From NCBI GenBank assembly GCA_017399695.1, contig JAFQBK010000012.1:62001-126000 (forward strand): DNA of 64,000 bases, in the 5' to 3' direction. Position 1 is the stretch's first letter; each line of letters starts with the position of its first letter. The notes beneath the pieces are model-generated. The model was given only the letters and a program-made list of their open reading frames with translations. It made no database searches and was not told where the DNA came from. This stretch comes from Clostridia bacterium. GTDB taxonomy: Bacteria; Bacillota; Clostridia; UBA1381; UBA9506. Shown here piece after piece: positions 46,501 to 55,583 of this stretch. A program made the translations under genes and the position numbers.

Positions 46501-47423
46501 GGCAGGGTGTAATCATTCGGTGATAATGTAATTTCAATTGTTTTTTCTCTGCCTGCTAAGTATGCCGCTTTCAGGTCGGTATTCGTCTCCGACAGCTGAT
46601 ATGCCAATTTAGCAGGATTACAGCTTGCTTTTAACTTTATCTTGGTATCACTGCTTGCTTTGCTGTCAATGATGAGCGTATTGTTTTCAATTTTAACGCC
46701 CTGTTTTGCCTCAACCAAAGTCCAGGTAATCGGTGCGTCGGTGCTGCCAAGTCCTTCTTCGTTTCCAGCCTGGTTCAGCGCCTTCGCACTTAACGGAATT
46801 TCAACTGCCGGTTCATTATCTTTCGGAATGGTTGCCGTCGTAATAATCGTCGAGCAATCAATATCCGCTACCATCAGTTCGCCGAGATAAATGTCATCAA
46901 TATAAAATTCTCCCTGTCCCCAACATACTACCATTGGAGAGACATCATCGCGGTCCTCAGCCGCTTTCACTACTACCTGTGCCGTTTTCCATTGACCGTC
47001 TCCCGATGAGGAAACAGATTTATTTACCGAACTACCGGCACTGTCTAAAAGCACATTTTCCGGACAACCGTAAAGATAGAGAGGTTTGTCGTTTCCTTCC
47101 ACCCACTTCATCTTTGTGAAAAACATATAATATCTTCCAGATTTTACCGACATGCGCGGATTAGAATAATAGTAGTTGAAAGGCACATGATTAACCTTAA
47201 CATAGATATTACCGTTATCCTCTGCCATCGGTGTCAAAATTCCACTGGTATCGGTCCAACCGGTCAATGCGTCGTCGGTTAAATCAAAACCGGGGTTTGC
47301 ATAAAGGTTTGTGCTTGCGCGAAGAGCTTCAAGGTCCACAGCGTCTGCGGAAACCACAGGAGCCACTATCACAAGATTAAGCAATATTGTTGTAAAAAGC
47401 AATAAGCTTATCCATTTTCGCAT
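43524..47423 (-). CDS. S-layer-anchored protein with CBM/Ig-like modules
   Basis: The 1299-residue protein has a signal peptide (KWISLLLFTTILLNLVIVAP). Two CBM/Ig-like units (about 35-310 and 550-810) carry YIDDIYLGELMVADIDC and YVDDCYIGELIVADIDC; Ig-like repeats with WYYK and YRWVRMD follow. A glycine linker (near 1105) leads to three C-terminal SLH repeats (ITRADFLRCVMKTLG, VSRAEICKILIAGVK, VTRAQTATMVMRLHQ). SLH repeats bind pyruvylated cell-wall polymers, so this should be the anchored scaffold. The frame is intact; its start lies about 128 bp downstream of the beta-helix gene's stop. Confidence 0.85.
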   Translation of the reverse strand: MRKWISLLLFTTILLNLVIVAPVVSADAVDLEALRASTNLYANPGFDLTDDALTGWTDTSGILTPMAEDNGNIYVKVNHVPFNYYYSNPRMSVKSGRYYMFFTKMKWVEGNDKPLYLYGCPENVLLDSAGSSVNKSVSSSGDGQWKTAQVVVKAAEDRDDVSPMVVCWGQGEFYIDDIYLGELMVADIDCSTIITTATIPKDNEPAVEIPLSAKALNQAGNEEGLGSTDAPITWTLVEAKQGVKIENNTLIIDSKASSDTKIKLKASCNPAKLAYQLSETNTDLKAAYLAGREKTIEITLSPNDYTLPRAVDIVINGSPTPGTQISCDYIYAQVTGEPEGVTDIQWYYKTPEAADYELISGATAREFDIPSDYPVGCAFLVKIKPRTSAGTEGETYTSAALVDPMAPIAKDVKIISPFEGDYAVGDVLTAKYTYVDGNDFGESKEGASVITWYRLDRDVEVAIGTGETYQLTAAEADHYVFFKVKPVSLEEPNAETEYPADQIWVTEEHNLPQETILQVRRDETNLLTNASFEDYDATTLKPTDWAVDEVDGQEWTGRLKSTNEKAYRGTYSGKVTTAILNSRAMTYGQGVVGEPQKTYLVSAMALPAASGGAKWVMYSTPEGSSSNTPTSTYTEPTTGAPEWTRLTNIVKNTGNSNISVRGTVICWQAGNTVYVDDCYIGELIVADIDCSETETTATIPKKGEPNVEIELFGTAYNQLGTLDGFTNGEAPVTWSLKTEKQGVYVEGNKLIITDMATSDTKVKVLATCNPTFLGADTQTSPELLAGRTKTVEITLTPNDNDAPRVENARIEGTVAVGETLECKYDYAQVNGELESGTEIKWYYKEVTEASYRPFEPEVTGTSYVVESGYEDKHIIAKITPKSETGKVGVTVSTPYVVRPTVPTIKDGKVTITGKFAVDQILTASYTFFDDNGDEEGATTYRWVRMDGVAETPLGTAKTYMVTESDIGKQIRVYVTPVSSKAPESDGTEYASALVVAASKPVAERVSVEKLSSTLLGANYTYSHSGNIPQGETICEWYVNGSLVSTGTTFNASDYKGYTVTLRVTPVATLKPFEGEPVSASYTIPKNNGGGGGTGGGPSISRVEVTEPIQTPDVAYGNIVKYPEWMRPGIQFALSNGIMSNVTENEFMPEQKITRADFLRCVMKTLGLEESEYTGIFGDVSGSDSISGYLQTAVDKGIISRDDNFYPNRNVSRAEICKILIAGVKAAYPEADIVSADLGFADAGQIQEWAYGYVQQAVGIKLLNGMSETEFAPFGDVTRAQTATMVMRLHQFAETEKGDE

Positions 47424-47493
47424 GTTAAGTTCCTTCTCCTTTCAGCATCTTTACCGGAGCGTTCTCCGGCAAATGACGAAATCCAGTAGCCTC

Positions 47494-47535
47494 AAACGGC
47501 AACAGCAGAATTTGTCTGTTGTTGCCGTCTGTTCC
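47494..47535 (-). other. Strong hairpin ahead of the SLH gene
   Basis: ACGGCAACA-CAGA pairs with TCTG-TGTTGCCGT across a short loop (47490-47535), with no U-run. It may stabilise or separate processed mRNA segments in the operon. Confidence 0.5.
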
Positions 47536-47551
47536 TGGCTTTCTTTTCATT

Positions 47552-50161
47552 TTAATAAATGGTCAGATAGTCATACAGATAACGAATGATTTCTCCGTCG
47601 TTTTCCGGATTAAACAAGTCTTCTGCATCACTGATTGCAATCAGACCACTGTTATCCCAGAACACCTGCTTGTCAAACAAATTGGAAATTTCTCTAAGCG
47701 GAACGAGGGTTCTGTCCTCTACGATGGTCGGTGCACTTTCCAAGGTAATTGCTTCCCCATTTTTAGAAGCTGCCGTCTGGTCAATCGTCATTTCAAGCGT
47801 TGTGGTTTCGCCTTTGATTTTAATGCCTTTGGTTGCCGCATCAAAGGTGACCTCTGCGCCCAGCGCCTCTGCGATGAATCGGAGCGGAACAAATGTCTTG
47901 TCGCCAATCAACTTAGGAACAACCTTTAAGTTTTCCGGATCAATCTGGCTGTCAGCGTCTTTTGCATATGCAAACGGGCTGTTCAGGCAAAGAACTACCG
48001 CATCCTTTACTCTGTACAGTGCACGGGAATCGTATCTTCCCATGCGAGAGAACGGTAGCGGAACAAAGTCCGGAATTGCATCGTAAACAGAGGAATCCTC
48101 TTTCAAGAGGTAATTGCGGTTTTTCATATCATAAAAACCGGGGTCTTTACGCAATTCGATATTTCCTTCTTCCTGCAAAAGAGATGCAATGGAAGTATCG
48201 CTGAATGTGCTATCCTGCGTATTGATAAACACATTGTTAATCGATTTGTTATTCATCGGAAGCTCCGGATGGTTATCAAGCATCGCAAGCATTTCCGGGT
48301 AACGCTCGGTAAAGATCGGCTGCTTCCACGGTTCCGCCGAGGGATCATCCCAATGCGCACTCTTTGTGATCGTTTCAATTGCGCGCTGTACGCCGCCCTC
48401 CGGGTCGTTTATGATATCCGGGGAGACCTGCATGTAAATGCCGGCTTCGCTATTGATAACAATATTGTTATAGAAGGTATTGTCGTGACCTCCGTTGATC
48501 ATGCATGCTTCGTCCTGCACATTTTCAATGATGTTACCCATAACGGTAACGCCACTCTGGCTGTTATCCAGATAAACGGCTCTGGCACCCGCGCCCGAGC
48601 TGCTTTCCGAATACAAGTCGTGGATGTAGTTATAACGAACCTGCTGGCCTCTCATCAACAAGGTTAAGCCGGTATAAAGCGCTGACATATCGTCGGCCTC
48701 ATTTAATACATCGTAAACCTCATTGTATTCAATAATACTGTCAAAGCCACCAATCATGCTGGCAACATGAGGCGCGTCATGAATTTCATTATAAGCAACC
48801 CTGTTTTCAACGCCACTAATATTTACGGCACCACGATAGGTCTTGGTCAGACGCGAAAACCGCTCAAATTCACAGTTCTCGACATAGCCGCGACCCGGCG
48901 TTAAATTCTGGGCAATACCAGCATACAACATGACGCCGCCGTCAACATCATGAATGTAGCAGTCGATAACACCGCAATCCTGAGTGTGTTTCAAAATCTC
49001 AATGGCAAAGTCTGCGGTGTATTTGATTTCACTTTCCATGACACGAATGTGATGGCCGGATTCCATGATGATTGCGCCGGCTCTTAATGTCGTAAAATCG
49101 ATTCCCTTAAAGTCGATATAGGAAGCGCCTCGAATGGTAATGGCATCCTGTTCCAAAAGCGACAGGGTTACTGCGGATTTCGAGGTAAAGCCCTCCGGCG
49201 GATACATATACAAGATGCCGGATTCACGGTCTAAGTAATACTCACCCGGAATATCAATCTCTTCTATTAAATTATATACATAGAAGGTTTGGCCCTCTTT
49301 CATGCCGTAAAGACTGCCCTGATGGGACTCTATGCTGTTTGCTGCCGTGTCGATTTTCGTGATAAAGACCGACTGGTCTGCCCAGTCCCAATACCAATAA
49401 CCATGCATAATCGCTTCTTTTGCGTTCAGCCAGTTGTCAATTCGTTTGTCACCAGGCGTAATAACAAAGGACTCTACATAGTCCTCATAGTCTTTCAAAC
49501 CACCAGGATATCCCTGCTTCAACACCTTTTGTACCTTCATGCTTTCGTTGTTAGGATATCTTGCCACGGTCAGAAGCTCGTCATTAACAATCAGCTCCGG
49601 TGGGTTAAATTTCGGACGGTTGGATTTCAGCGGGGTTCTGTAACTGTACGCACCGCGCAAATAAAGCTCGCCGTAGTTTTCAAAGCCAAGCTCTTTTAAG
49701 TTGATTTGGAGCACCTTGTCACGAGCGTTTTTTTCTACGATTCTCTCTTTGATTGCTTCGTCAGCAATCGGCACAAATTTATCTGCAGGCAATGATGCAC
49801 CGCCGACTAAGGTCGCTTGTTCGCCGGGATAGGAACGATACACAATCGGTGCTGTTTCTGTTCCGGAATCCTCCTCGGTAAAAACGACGCCCTCTTGCAG
49901 CTCGTAGTTGCCGCCGCGAAGATATACAACAAAGCCCTTCTGCGGATTTACGCCTGCTGCCTTTAATTCTCTGATTCTATTTTTTGCTGCAGTGATGGTG
50001 GCATAGGGGTTTCCTACGCTACCATCACCGCTGTCATTTCCATCCGGTGCAACATAGATGTACTCTTTCTGTGCATCCATCATTGCAAAACCTGTCTGCG
50101 GAAAGCATGTGAGCAATGTGGTTAAAACAACAAATAATACACCAATTCTTTTAATCAACAT
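47552..50161 (-). CDS. Right-handed beta-helix protein with C-terminal copper-amine-oxidase-N domain
   Basis: The start MLIKRIGVLFVVLTTLLTCF (50161) with GGAGG upstream gives a signal peptide, unlike the longer frame. The 869-residue protein has a parallel beta-helix (YVAPDGNDSGDGSVGNPYATI to about 640), as in polysaccharide lyases and pectate lyase-like enzymes. The C-terminus has two copper-amine-oxidase N repeats (FVPLRFIAEALGAEVTFD, LVPLREISNLFDKQVF). Enzyme or binder of acidic glycan is likely; no catalytic residue set can be named. Confidence 0.8.
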   Translation of the reverse strand: MLIKRIGVLFVVLTTLLTCFPQTGFAMMDAQKEYIYVAPDGNDSGDGSVGNPYATITAAKNRIRELKAAGVNPQKGFVVYLRGGNYELQEGVVFTEEDSGTETAPIVYRSYPGEQATLVGGASLPADKFVPIADEAIKERIVEKNARDKVLQINLKELGFENYGELYLRGAYSYRTPLKSNRPKFNPPELIVNDELLTVARYPNNESMKVQKVLKQGYPGGLKDYEDYVESFVITPGDKRIDNWLNAKEAIMHGYWYWDWADQSVFITKIDTAANSIESHQGSLYGMKEGQTFYVYNLIEEIDIPGEYYLDRESGILYMYPPEGFTSKSAVTLSLLEQDAITIRGASYIDFKGIDFTTLRAGAIIMESGHHIRVMESEIKYTADFAIEILKHTQDCGVIDCYIHDVDGGVMLYAGIAQNLTPGRGYVENCEFERFSRLTKTYRGAVNISGVENRVAYNEIHDAPHVASMIGGFDSIIEYNEVYDVLNEADDMSALYTGLTLLMRGQQVRYNYIHDLYSESSSGAGARAVYLDNSQSGVTVMGNIIENVQDEACMINGGHDNTFYNNIVINSEAGIYMQVSPDIINDPEGGVQRAIETITKSAHWDDPSAEPWKQPIFTERYPEMLAMLDNHPELPMNNKSINNVFINTQDSTFSDTSIASLLQEEGNIELRKDPGFYDMKNRNYLLKEDSSVYDAIPDFVPLPFSRMGRYDSRALYRVKDAVVLCLNSPFAYAKDADSQIDPENLKVVPKLIGDKTFVPLRFIAEALGAEVTFDAATKGIKIKGETTTLEMTIDQTAASKNGEAITLESAPTIVEDRTLVPLREISNLFDKQVFWDNSGLIAISDAEDLFNPENDGEIIRYLYDYLTIY

Positions 50162-50196
50162 ATGTTCCTCCAATCTCTTGTGGAAAACAAACTCAA

Positions 50197-51747
50197 TTAT
50201 TTGGAAGCAAGCCAAGCATCAATCTGTTTTTTCGCTTCTTCAAGAATTTTCTCGCTTCCTGCAGCTTTATACTTCTGGTTTCTTTCTGCAATCAGCTCTT
50301 TGTAGTTTTCCGTTGTTCCCCAGGTCAGGTACTCATATTCCTTTTCAATTGCCGTATACTGTGCAATTTCCAACTTAATCGGATCTCTGTCGAAATCAAA
50401 GCCCATCAGCGGAGACGGAACTGCTTTACCATTAATTTCGTTTTTAACGAACTCATTCCAGCCTTCTGAATCAAACTGGGTTTCGTATGCATTAAAGGTG
50501 TTACCCAAAGCCCAAGCATCATAGCCGTAGTTGTTTTCAGAGCTTGCACCCGGCGCGCTTGCTTCCAGCCACTCAATCTTGGTGTCGGAAACCTTGTTGT
50601 AATGAACGCCCTCTAAACCAAATACCAACATGTTATAAAGGGTTTTACCTTTTTCGGTGTTCAGCAATTCAATCAATTTGATTGCTTCTTCCGGATGTGC
50701 TGCAGTGGATGCAATCGAAAGGTTGGTTGCCGGAACGCCTGGCTGAATAATCAAAGTAGTCTCAAACGGGAACGCAAGAATCGGGAAACCGTGCTTTTTG
50801 GTCAATCTTTCCGATTCACCCTCAAAATAGTCGCCTCTCCAGAGTACATAGCCGTTTTCTTTGTTTTCATCTGCTGTGGTGTCCTGAAGCGATGCGATGT
50901 CTTTTCTGATATAACCCTTCTTATACCAGTCATTTGCCATTTCATAGTATTCAGAGTTATCGAAATCTTCGTTGGTATCGCAAATTTCAAATTTTCCGTC
51001 ACGAATATCAATAATTGCATTGGAGGCAATGCTTTCACACTCGCCGCCTCTTAATTTACCAATCAAACGGGATGCTGCAATTAAGAAGGACGGAGCAACA
51101 CCCTTGCGCAGCTCGCCTGCTGCTTTGAGCTTTTCAAGATAATCTTCAAAAGGTTTGAAATCTTCTCTCGTGAGTCTATCTTTTGATGTGCTGAATACCT
51201 CGGAGATTTTTTCATAGTCGAGGTCATATTTTTCTGCAAGCTCTGCCTGGGTAGCAAAACCGCCCGGCAAACGGGTCATCATCTGTGCACAGGGGACAAA
51301 ATAGGTCTTGCCGTTTACTTTTCCCAAATCAAGCATCCAGGACGGCAATTCTTTGGTCAGGTCAGTGGTATGATTTGCAATCAAATCATCCAGCGCCATC
51401 AAAGAACCTTTTTCTACTTCGCCCTTAAGCGGAGCGTTGGAAAAGCCCATCCACACAACATCAACAGTTTCACGGGATGCGGACATCAATTTCCATTTTT
51501 CCGCATACTCCGAATAGGAGATACATTCAAAATTAACCTTTACGTTAGGAAGATAATTTTTCAATTCTTCATTAAATGCTTCCCATACTTTGTCGCAGTC
51601 TTTCATTTCGCCAACGCCGCCGTATACGAATTTCAACTCGATCGGGCCGTCGGAAGACGCGGTCTCTTTACCGCCGCAAGCGGCAAAAAGGGATACTGCC
51701 AAACAAAGTACCAGTACCAGTGAAATTGCCTTTTTAAACTTTTTCAT
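50197..51747 (-). CDS. Extracellular solute-binding lipoprotein (LplA-like, carbohydrate type)
   Basis: The 516-residue protein has a signal with lipobox LFAACGGKE and a family 1 substrate-binding fold typical of long LplA/YtcQ-type proteins. It should capture an oligosaccharide outside the cell and deliver it to the two permeases upstream. Length (>500) exceeds small-sugar binding proteins, which suggests a larger glycan. Ligand unknown. Confidence 0.85.
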   Translation of the reverse strand: MKKFKKAISLVLVLCLAVSLFAACGGKETASSDGPIELKFVYGGVGEMKDCDKVWEAFNEELKNYLPNVKVNFECISYSEYAEKWKLMSASRETVDVVWMGFSNAPLKGEVEKGSLMALDDLIANHTTDLTKELPSWMLDLGKVNGKTYFVPCAQMMTRLPGGFATQAELAEKYDLDYEKISEVFSTSKDRLTREDFKPFEDYLEKLKAAGELRKGVAPSFLIAASRLIGKLRGGECESIASNAIIDIRDGKFEICDTNEDFDNSEYYEMANDWYKKGYIRKDIASLQDTTADENKENGYVLWRGDYFEGESERLTKKHGFPILAFPFETTLIIQPGVPATNLSIASTAAHPEEAIKLIELLNTEKGKTLYNMLVFGLEGVHYNKVSDTKIEWLEASAPGASSENNYGYDAWALGNTFNAYETQFDSEGWNEFVKNEINGKAVPSPLMGFDFDRDPIKLEIAQYTAIEKEYEYLTWGTTENYKELIAERNQKYKAAGSEKILEEAKKQIDAWLASK

Positions 51748-51814
51748 ATTAACTCCTCCATTATTATCATCGGACTGCTTCGCACTCCGAAAAATTTACT
51801 GATTCAATCGGGGA

Positions 51815-52699
51815 TCAACCTTTGACAGCACCTACTGTCAAGCCTTTTGAAAAATACTTCTGGAAGAACGGGAATACAACGAGCATCGGACCCGCTGCAA
51901 CAATAACCAGCGCAAAACGCATTGGCTCTGTCGGCACATCCGCATTGATGGTTACATTAAACTCGCCGCTTTTTGCCAGATTCTTTAAGAACTCTACTTC
52001 ATTTAATACCTTTTGAAGCGTATACTGCAAGGTGTAAAGTGTTTCGTCTCTGATGTAAATCAAAGAGGTCTGCCAGTCGTTCCATTTTGCTGTCAGCATC
52101 ATGAACAACACCGATGCAAGTACCGGCTTGGAAAGTGGCAGGATGATGGTGAAGAACACTCTCATTTCCCGCGCGCCGTCGATCTTCGCCGCCTCAACCA
52201 AAGCAGGCGGAAGCTGCTGGAAGAAGGTTCTGATAATAATAATGTGCCATGCGCTTGCAAGACCCGGCAGAATATAAATCCAAATGCTGTTTGCCAAGCC
52301 AAGATACTGTGTATTCAAGATGTAGCTCGGAATCAAGCCGCCGCCAAAAAGCATAGTGAAGAAGACAAAGAAGGTAATCGGCTTTTTAAAGACGAAATTC
52401 GGTCTGGAAAGAGGATATGCCATCAATGCCATAACAAACACGCTTAAGAAACTACCTACAACCGAAGCAAAAATAGTCGTTTTATAGGAGTTTAAGACCT
52501 GCTCCGGATTTCTGAATACATACCGATAAGCATCCAGACTCCATTCCGTTGGAATTAAGCTGTATCCGCTTGCGTCAATGCTTGCATTGCTGGAAAAGGA
52601 AATGGAAATAACATAAAGCATCGGTACAATAAAGGTGACACACATTAAAATAAAAAATAGATTGATTATTAGTCGATAATTAAAAAACTTTTTTCTCAT
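51815..52699 (-). CDS. Sugar ABC permease, LplC/YtcP type
   Basis: The 294-residue, six-helix protein has the EAA loop VEAAKIDGAREMRVFFTIIL near residue 190, where it docks to an ATPase. It partners the other permease gene 90 bp upstream and the binding protein 67 bp downstream. No ATPase gene is in the window, so a shared MsmK/MsmX-type ATPase is likely. Confidence 0.9.
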   Translation of the reverse strand: MRKKFFNYRLIINLFFILMCVTFIVPMLYVISISFSSNASIDASGYSLIPTEWSLDAYRYVFRNPEQVLNSYKTTIFASVVGSFLSVFVMALMAYPLSRPNFVFKKPITFFVFFTMLFGGGLIPSYILNTQYLGLANSIWIYILPGLASAWHIIIIRTFFQQLPPALVEAAKIDGAREMRVFFTIILPLSKPVLASVLFMMLTAKWNDWQTSLIYIRDETLYTLQYTLQKVLNEVEFLKNLAKSGEFNVTINADVPTEPMRFALVIVAAGPMLVVFPFFQKYFSKGLTVGAVKG

Positions 52700-52789
52700 A
52701 TTGAGCTCATAGCCTTTCTGCCCACAAAATTAATATGGATGGTATACGCACTTACCCGTGGACGCATAAGACGCGTTTCGAAACATCAT

Positions 52790-53737
52790 TTAGAACAAGG
52801 CATTATCCGGGTCAATCTTTTTCACAATCATGTTTGTTACTACAACTAAGATGACACCAACAAACGACTGGAAAAATCCAACCGCAGACGTGATACCCAT
52901 ATCTCCTTGCCGCAAGCCACGGTAAACATAAGTATCAATGACATCCGTCGTCGGATAAAGTGCACCGACATCACGCGGAATCTGATAAAACAAACCAAAG
53001 TCTCCGCGGAAAATTCTACCAACCGCCAAAATGGAAAGTGTTGTCATCAACGGCACAAGCGCTGGAACGGAAATGTGCCAGCATTTCTGAAGTCCGTTTG
53101 CTCCGTCGATGGTAGCCGCCTCATAAAGTTGCTGGTCTGCTCCAAGCAGTGCGGCATAATACATAATCGACGTCATGCCTATTGTTTTCCACATATTAAC
53201 AAAGGTCAGGATATATGGCCAATAGTTCGGATTAATATACCAATCGATTCCCTCAACCCCAAACATTGCGAGCACCTGGTTGAGAACACCTTCTGCCGGG
53301 TTTAAGAAAATGTATGTAATAAAACCAACAATAACCCAGGACAGAAAGTCCGGCAGGATCATAATTGTCTGATAAGCCTTCGTCGCTGCTCTGCTCTTTA
53401 CCTCATTGAGCAAAATAGCAACCAGTGCGCCCAGCACCGCGGTCAATACAATAAATACGGCTGCATAGGCAACGGTATTTCTTGTGATTCGCCATGCATC
53501 ATTGGAGGTGAAGAAGAATTTGAAATTATCAAATCCAACCCACTCACTGCCGAAGATGCCGGCGTCGTAGGTGTAATCCTTAAACGCAATCACAAGTCCG
53601 AACATCGGGAGATAGTGCCAAATGAAAAAATAAATCAGGCCCGGAAGCGTTAATGCCAAAAGCCACCAGTTTTCACTTGTTAACCCTAAAATTCTGTTTT
53701 TTCTTAGTGCCCTGCCTGGCATGGTGTTTGTTTTCAT
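52790..53737 (-). CDS. Sugar ABC permease, LplB/YteP type
   Basis: I use the ATG at 53737 (MKTNTMPGRALRKNRILGLT), seven bases after GTGAGGGG. The 315-residue protein has six membrane helices and the EAA loop YEAATIDGANGLQKCWHISV. It is the first gene of the transporter unit and has its own YesN-type promoter (53798-53860) plus an 8-bp leader hairpin (53760-53779). Confidence 0.9.
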   Translation of the reverse strand: MKTNTMPGRALRKNRILGLTSENWWLLALTLPGLIYFFIWHYLPMFGLVIAFKDYTYDAGIFGSEWVGFDNFKFFFTSNDAWRITRNTVAYAAVFIVLTAVLGALVAILLNEVKSRAATKAYQTIMILPDFLSWVIVGFITYIFLNPAEGVLNQVLAMFGVEGIDWYINPNYWPYILTFVNMWKTIGMTSIMYYAALLGADQQLYEAATIDGANGLQKCWHISVPALVPLMTTLSILAVGRIFRGDFGLFYQIPRDVGALYPTTDVIDTYVYRGLRQGDMGITSAVGFFQSFVGVILVVVTNMIVKKIDPDNALF

Positions 53738-53759
53738 TGATGAACCCCTCACATAATCG

Positions 53760-53779
53760 TTAGCTCGCTGCCGAGCTAA
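53760..53779 (-). other. Leader hairpin in the permease mRNA
   Basis: Perfect 8-bp arms TTAGCTCG/CGAGCTAA with loop CTGC, between -10 and RBS. Confidence 0.55.
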
Positions 53780-53797
53780 TTCTATTTTTGTATTATA

Positions 53798-53860
53798 ATT
53801 ATATCAGTTCTGCACAATCCTCGAAAGGTGAAAATATTGGCAAAAGACCGATATTTTGCT
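53798..53860 (-). promoter_or_regulatory. Transporter promoter with tandem YesN-type boxes
   Basis: Boxes at 53844-53860 (AAGACCGATATTTTGCT) and 53825-53841 (weaker) repeat at 19 nt; -10 TATAAT is at 53803-53798, 21 nt away. The distal box ends one base before the stop codon of the glycosidase-like gene. Confidence 0.7.
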
Positions 53861-53861
53861 G

Positions 53862-55475
53862 TTAAGCCAAAAGCTCCCTTTTCGAATTTTCATCAAAAAT
53901 ATCAGGACGCACATGGATTCCTGAATTCTGAAGATTCGACAGACGCTCCAGTTCTTTGAAATAACCCAACACGGTTTCATTGCGATAATAGTCGTTTCTT
54001 TTCAGTTCTCCGTCAATGACCGCACGAAGATAAATCAGTCTCCACTTTTTCTTTGTACGGATTTCTTCCGGCAGAGCATCGTTCACTTCGCGGATGACTG
54101 CTTCGATTTTTTCCACCTTTTCCGGATTTTTGATGACATAGCGATGAACCAAAGTCTTAGGATCATTTAAGAATCTCTCGCCATTTTCATTCTGTGTAAA
54201 CGGAAGGTCATAATCACGCTCCAAGGTGTCATCCATATCCATAATTGCCTGTGATGCTTTTTCGAGCAGCTCGCCCGTAAGACCGAATTCGTACGCCATA
54301 TATTCACGCACGGTATCCTCAGCCTTTTGGTTGTCGCGATAAAAACGCAGCATAATGACTTTATTGATATCCTCATACAAGCCCTCGGAATATGGCCAGC
54401 CGCCGCCCAGCTTATCACCGTCTTTGTCCCAGAGCGCCTGAAAATGCTTCGGCATCGGGTTGGCTCCGTAGCCGCCCCACGGATTTGCTCTGAACATACT
54501 GATTTCCGGGAAATTAATCAGTTCCCGCGGCATTCCCTCGCGGAACGGATAGGGCGCATACTGCGGCTCTGCAACAATATACTTAACCTCGCTGAGACGA
54601 CCGTCTAACAGCGCCTTCTTCATTCCCTCAAACTCAATTTCGGTTCCTGTAAATGTACCAAACTGCCAGGTACTCAAGGTCAGGATTGCATCCTCCGCAT
54701 ACTCCTTGATGAGAGGAATCAGCGCCTCTGCGGTACGCAAATACCCATTACAACCCCAAGGCGCACAATCCGGACAAGTACAACCGCCCTCATCGTAAGG
54801 ACCGATGGATATGACATCAAAATGAATGGATTTCGCAAAAACATCCAGCATTTTTCTTCTGTCTGAAAGGATTTGCTCCATACCGCCCTCTTTGGAAGGA
54901 CAGATTTCCAGATGATAATGGTCCTCTAAATCACAAATATAACCGTCATGACCGCTGGTCCAATCCGCACGCAAGTGCTTAGGGCTGTCTTTGAAGGCTT
55001 CATTTGCAAGAATAACCAGGATGATTTTCATACCCATCATCTGCGCGTGTTTTGCCATAGCGCTCAGACGGTCGGTCTGTCTCTTTCCCTCTTCCATATT
55101 GCGATAATGGTGCATATCAAACCAGAATCTGAAATGGCTCATACCCCAAAACGCTAAATCTTCAATATATTCGTAAACCTCTTCCAAAGGTGTTGCATCA
55201 TAGTAATTCGCAAAATGAGTCGCAAAATACATGCCGCAAAGACTCTTGTGAGATGTGAACGTTCCCCTAACTTCCGGATTTCTCAAAAATCTTCCTGCCG
55301 CATCGCAGAGCTGACCATGGCTTCCCGCAGAAATCACGCCGTCTTCAATTTTACCGGTCAGTTCTCCGAGCGAAGGATCGATTTTCAGTTCCAGGTCTAC
55401 CTCTGTTTTTAAGCGTTTTGCAAACGCTGCGGCAATCGTTGAAAGCACCGCATCGCTTTGGTCAAAATGTAACAT
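53862..55475 (-). CDS. TIM-barrel hexosaminidase-like protein
   Basis: The 537-residue cytoplasmic protein looks like a GH20/GH84-type barrel: a short N-terminal alpha-beta domain, then LAFWGMSHFRFWFDMHHY near 110, HFDVISIGPYDEGGC with a cysteine cluster (CTCPDCAPWGC near 235), and YIVAEPQYAPYPF near 300. GPYDEGG could hold a catalytic acid. The family is not assigned. It is divergent from the yesN-like gene, and a binding box pair precedes it. Confidence 0.6.
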   Translation of the reverse strand: MLHFDQSDAVLSTIAAAFAKRLKTEVDLELKIDPSLGELTGKIEDGVISAGSHGQLCDAAGRFLRNPEVRGTFTSHKSLCGMYFATHFANYYDATPLEEVYEYIEDLAFWGMSHFRFWFDMHHYRNMEEGKRQTDRLSAMAKHAQMMGMKIILVILANEAFKDSPKHLRADWTSGHDGYICDLEDHYHLEICPSKEGGMEQILSDRRKMLDVFAKSIHFDVISIGPYDEGGCTCPDCAPWGCNGYLRTAEALIPLIKEYAEDAILTLSTWQFGTFTGTEIEFEGMKKALLDGRLSEVKYIVAEPQYAPYPFREGMPRELINFPEISMFRANPWGGYGANPMPKHFQALWDKDGDKLGGGWPYSEGLYEDINKVIMLRFYRDNQKAEDTVREYMAYEFGLTGELLEKASQAIMDMDDTLERDYDLPFTQNENGERFLNDPKTLVHRYVIKNPEKVEKIEAVIREVNDALPEEIRTKKKWRLIYLRAVIDGELKRNDYYRNETVLGYFKELERLSNLQNSGIHVRPDIFDENSKRELLA

Positions 55476-55508
55476 TGGAATTCCCTCCGTAAAATATATT
55501 CTATTTTA

Positions 55509-55572
55509 ATTGTAGCATCAAAAACGATTTGCCAACAAGGACAATATTTTGATATTAGACCGAATTTTTGTC
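55509..55572 (-). promoter_or_regulatory. Promoter of the glycosidase-like gene with tandem YesN-type boxes
   Basis: Boxes 55537-55553 and 55556-55572 (AAGGACAATATTTTGAT, TAGACCGAATTTTTGTC) at 19-nt period; -10 TACAAT at 55514-55509, 22 nt away. Confidence 0.62.
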
Positions 55573-55583
55573 CTTTCTGTTTA

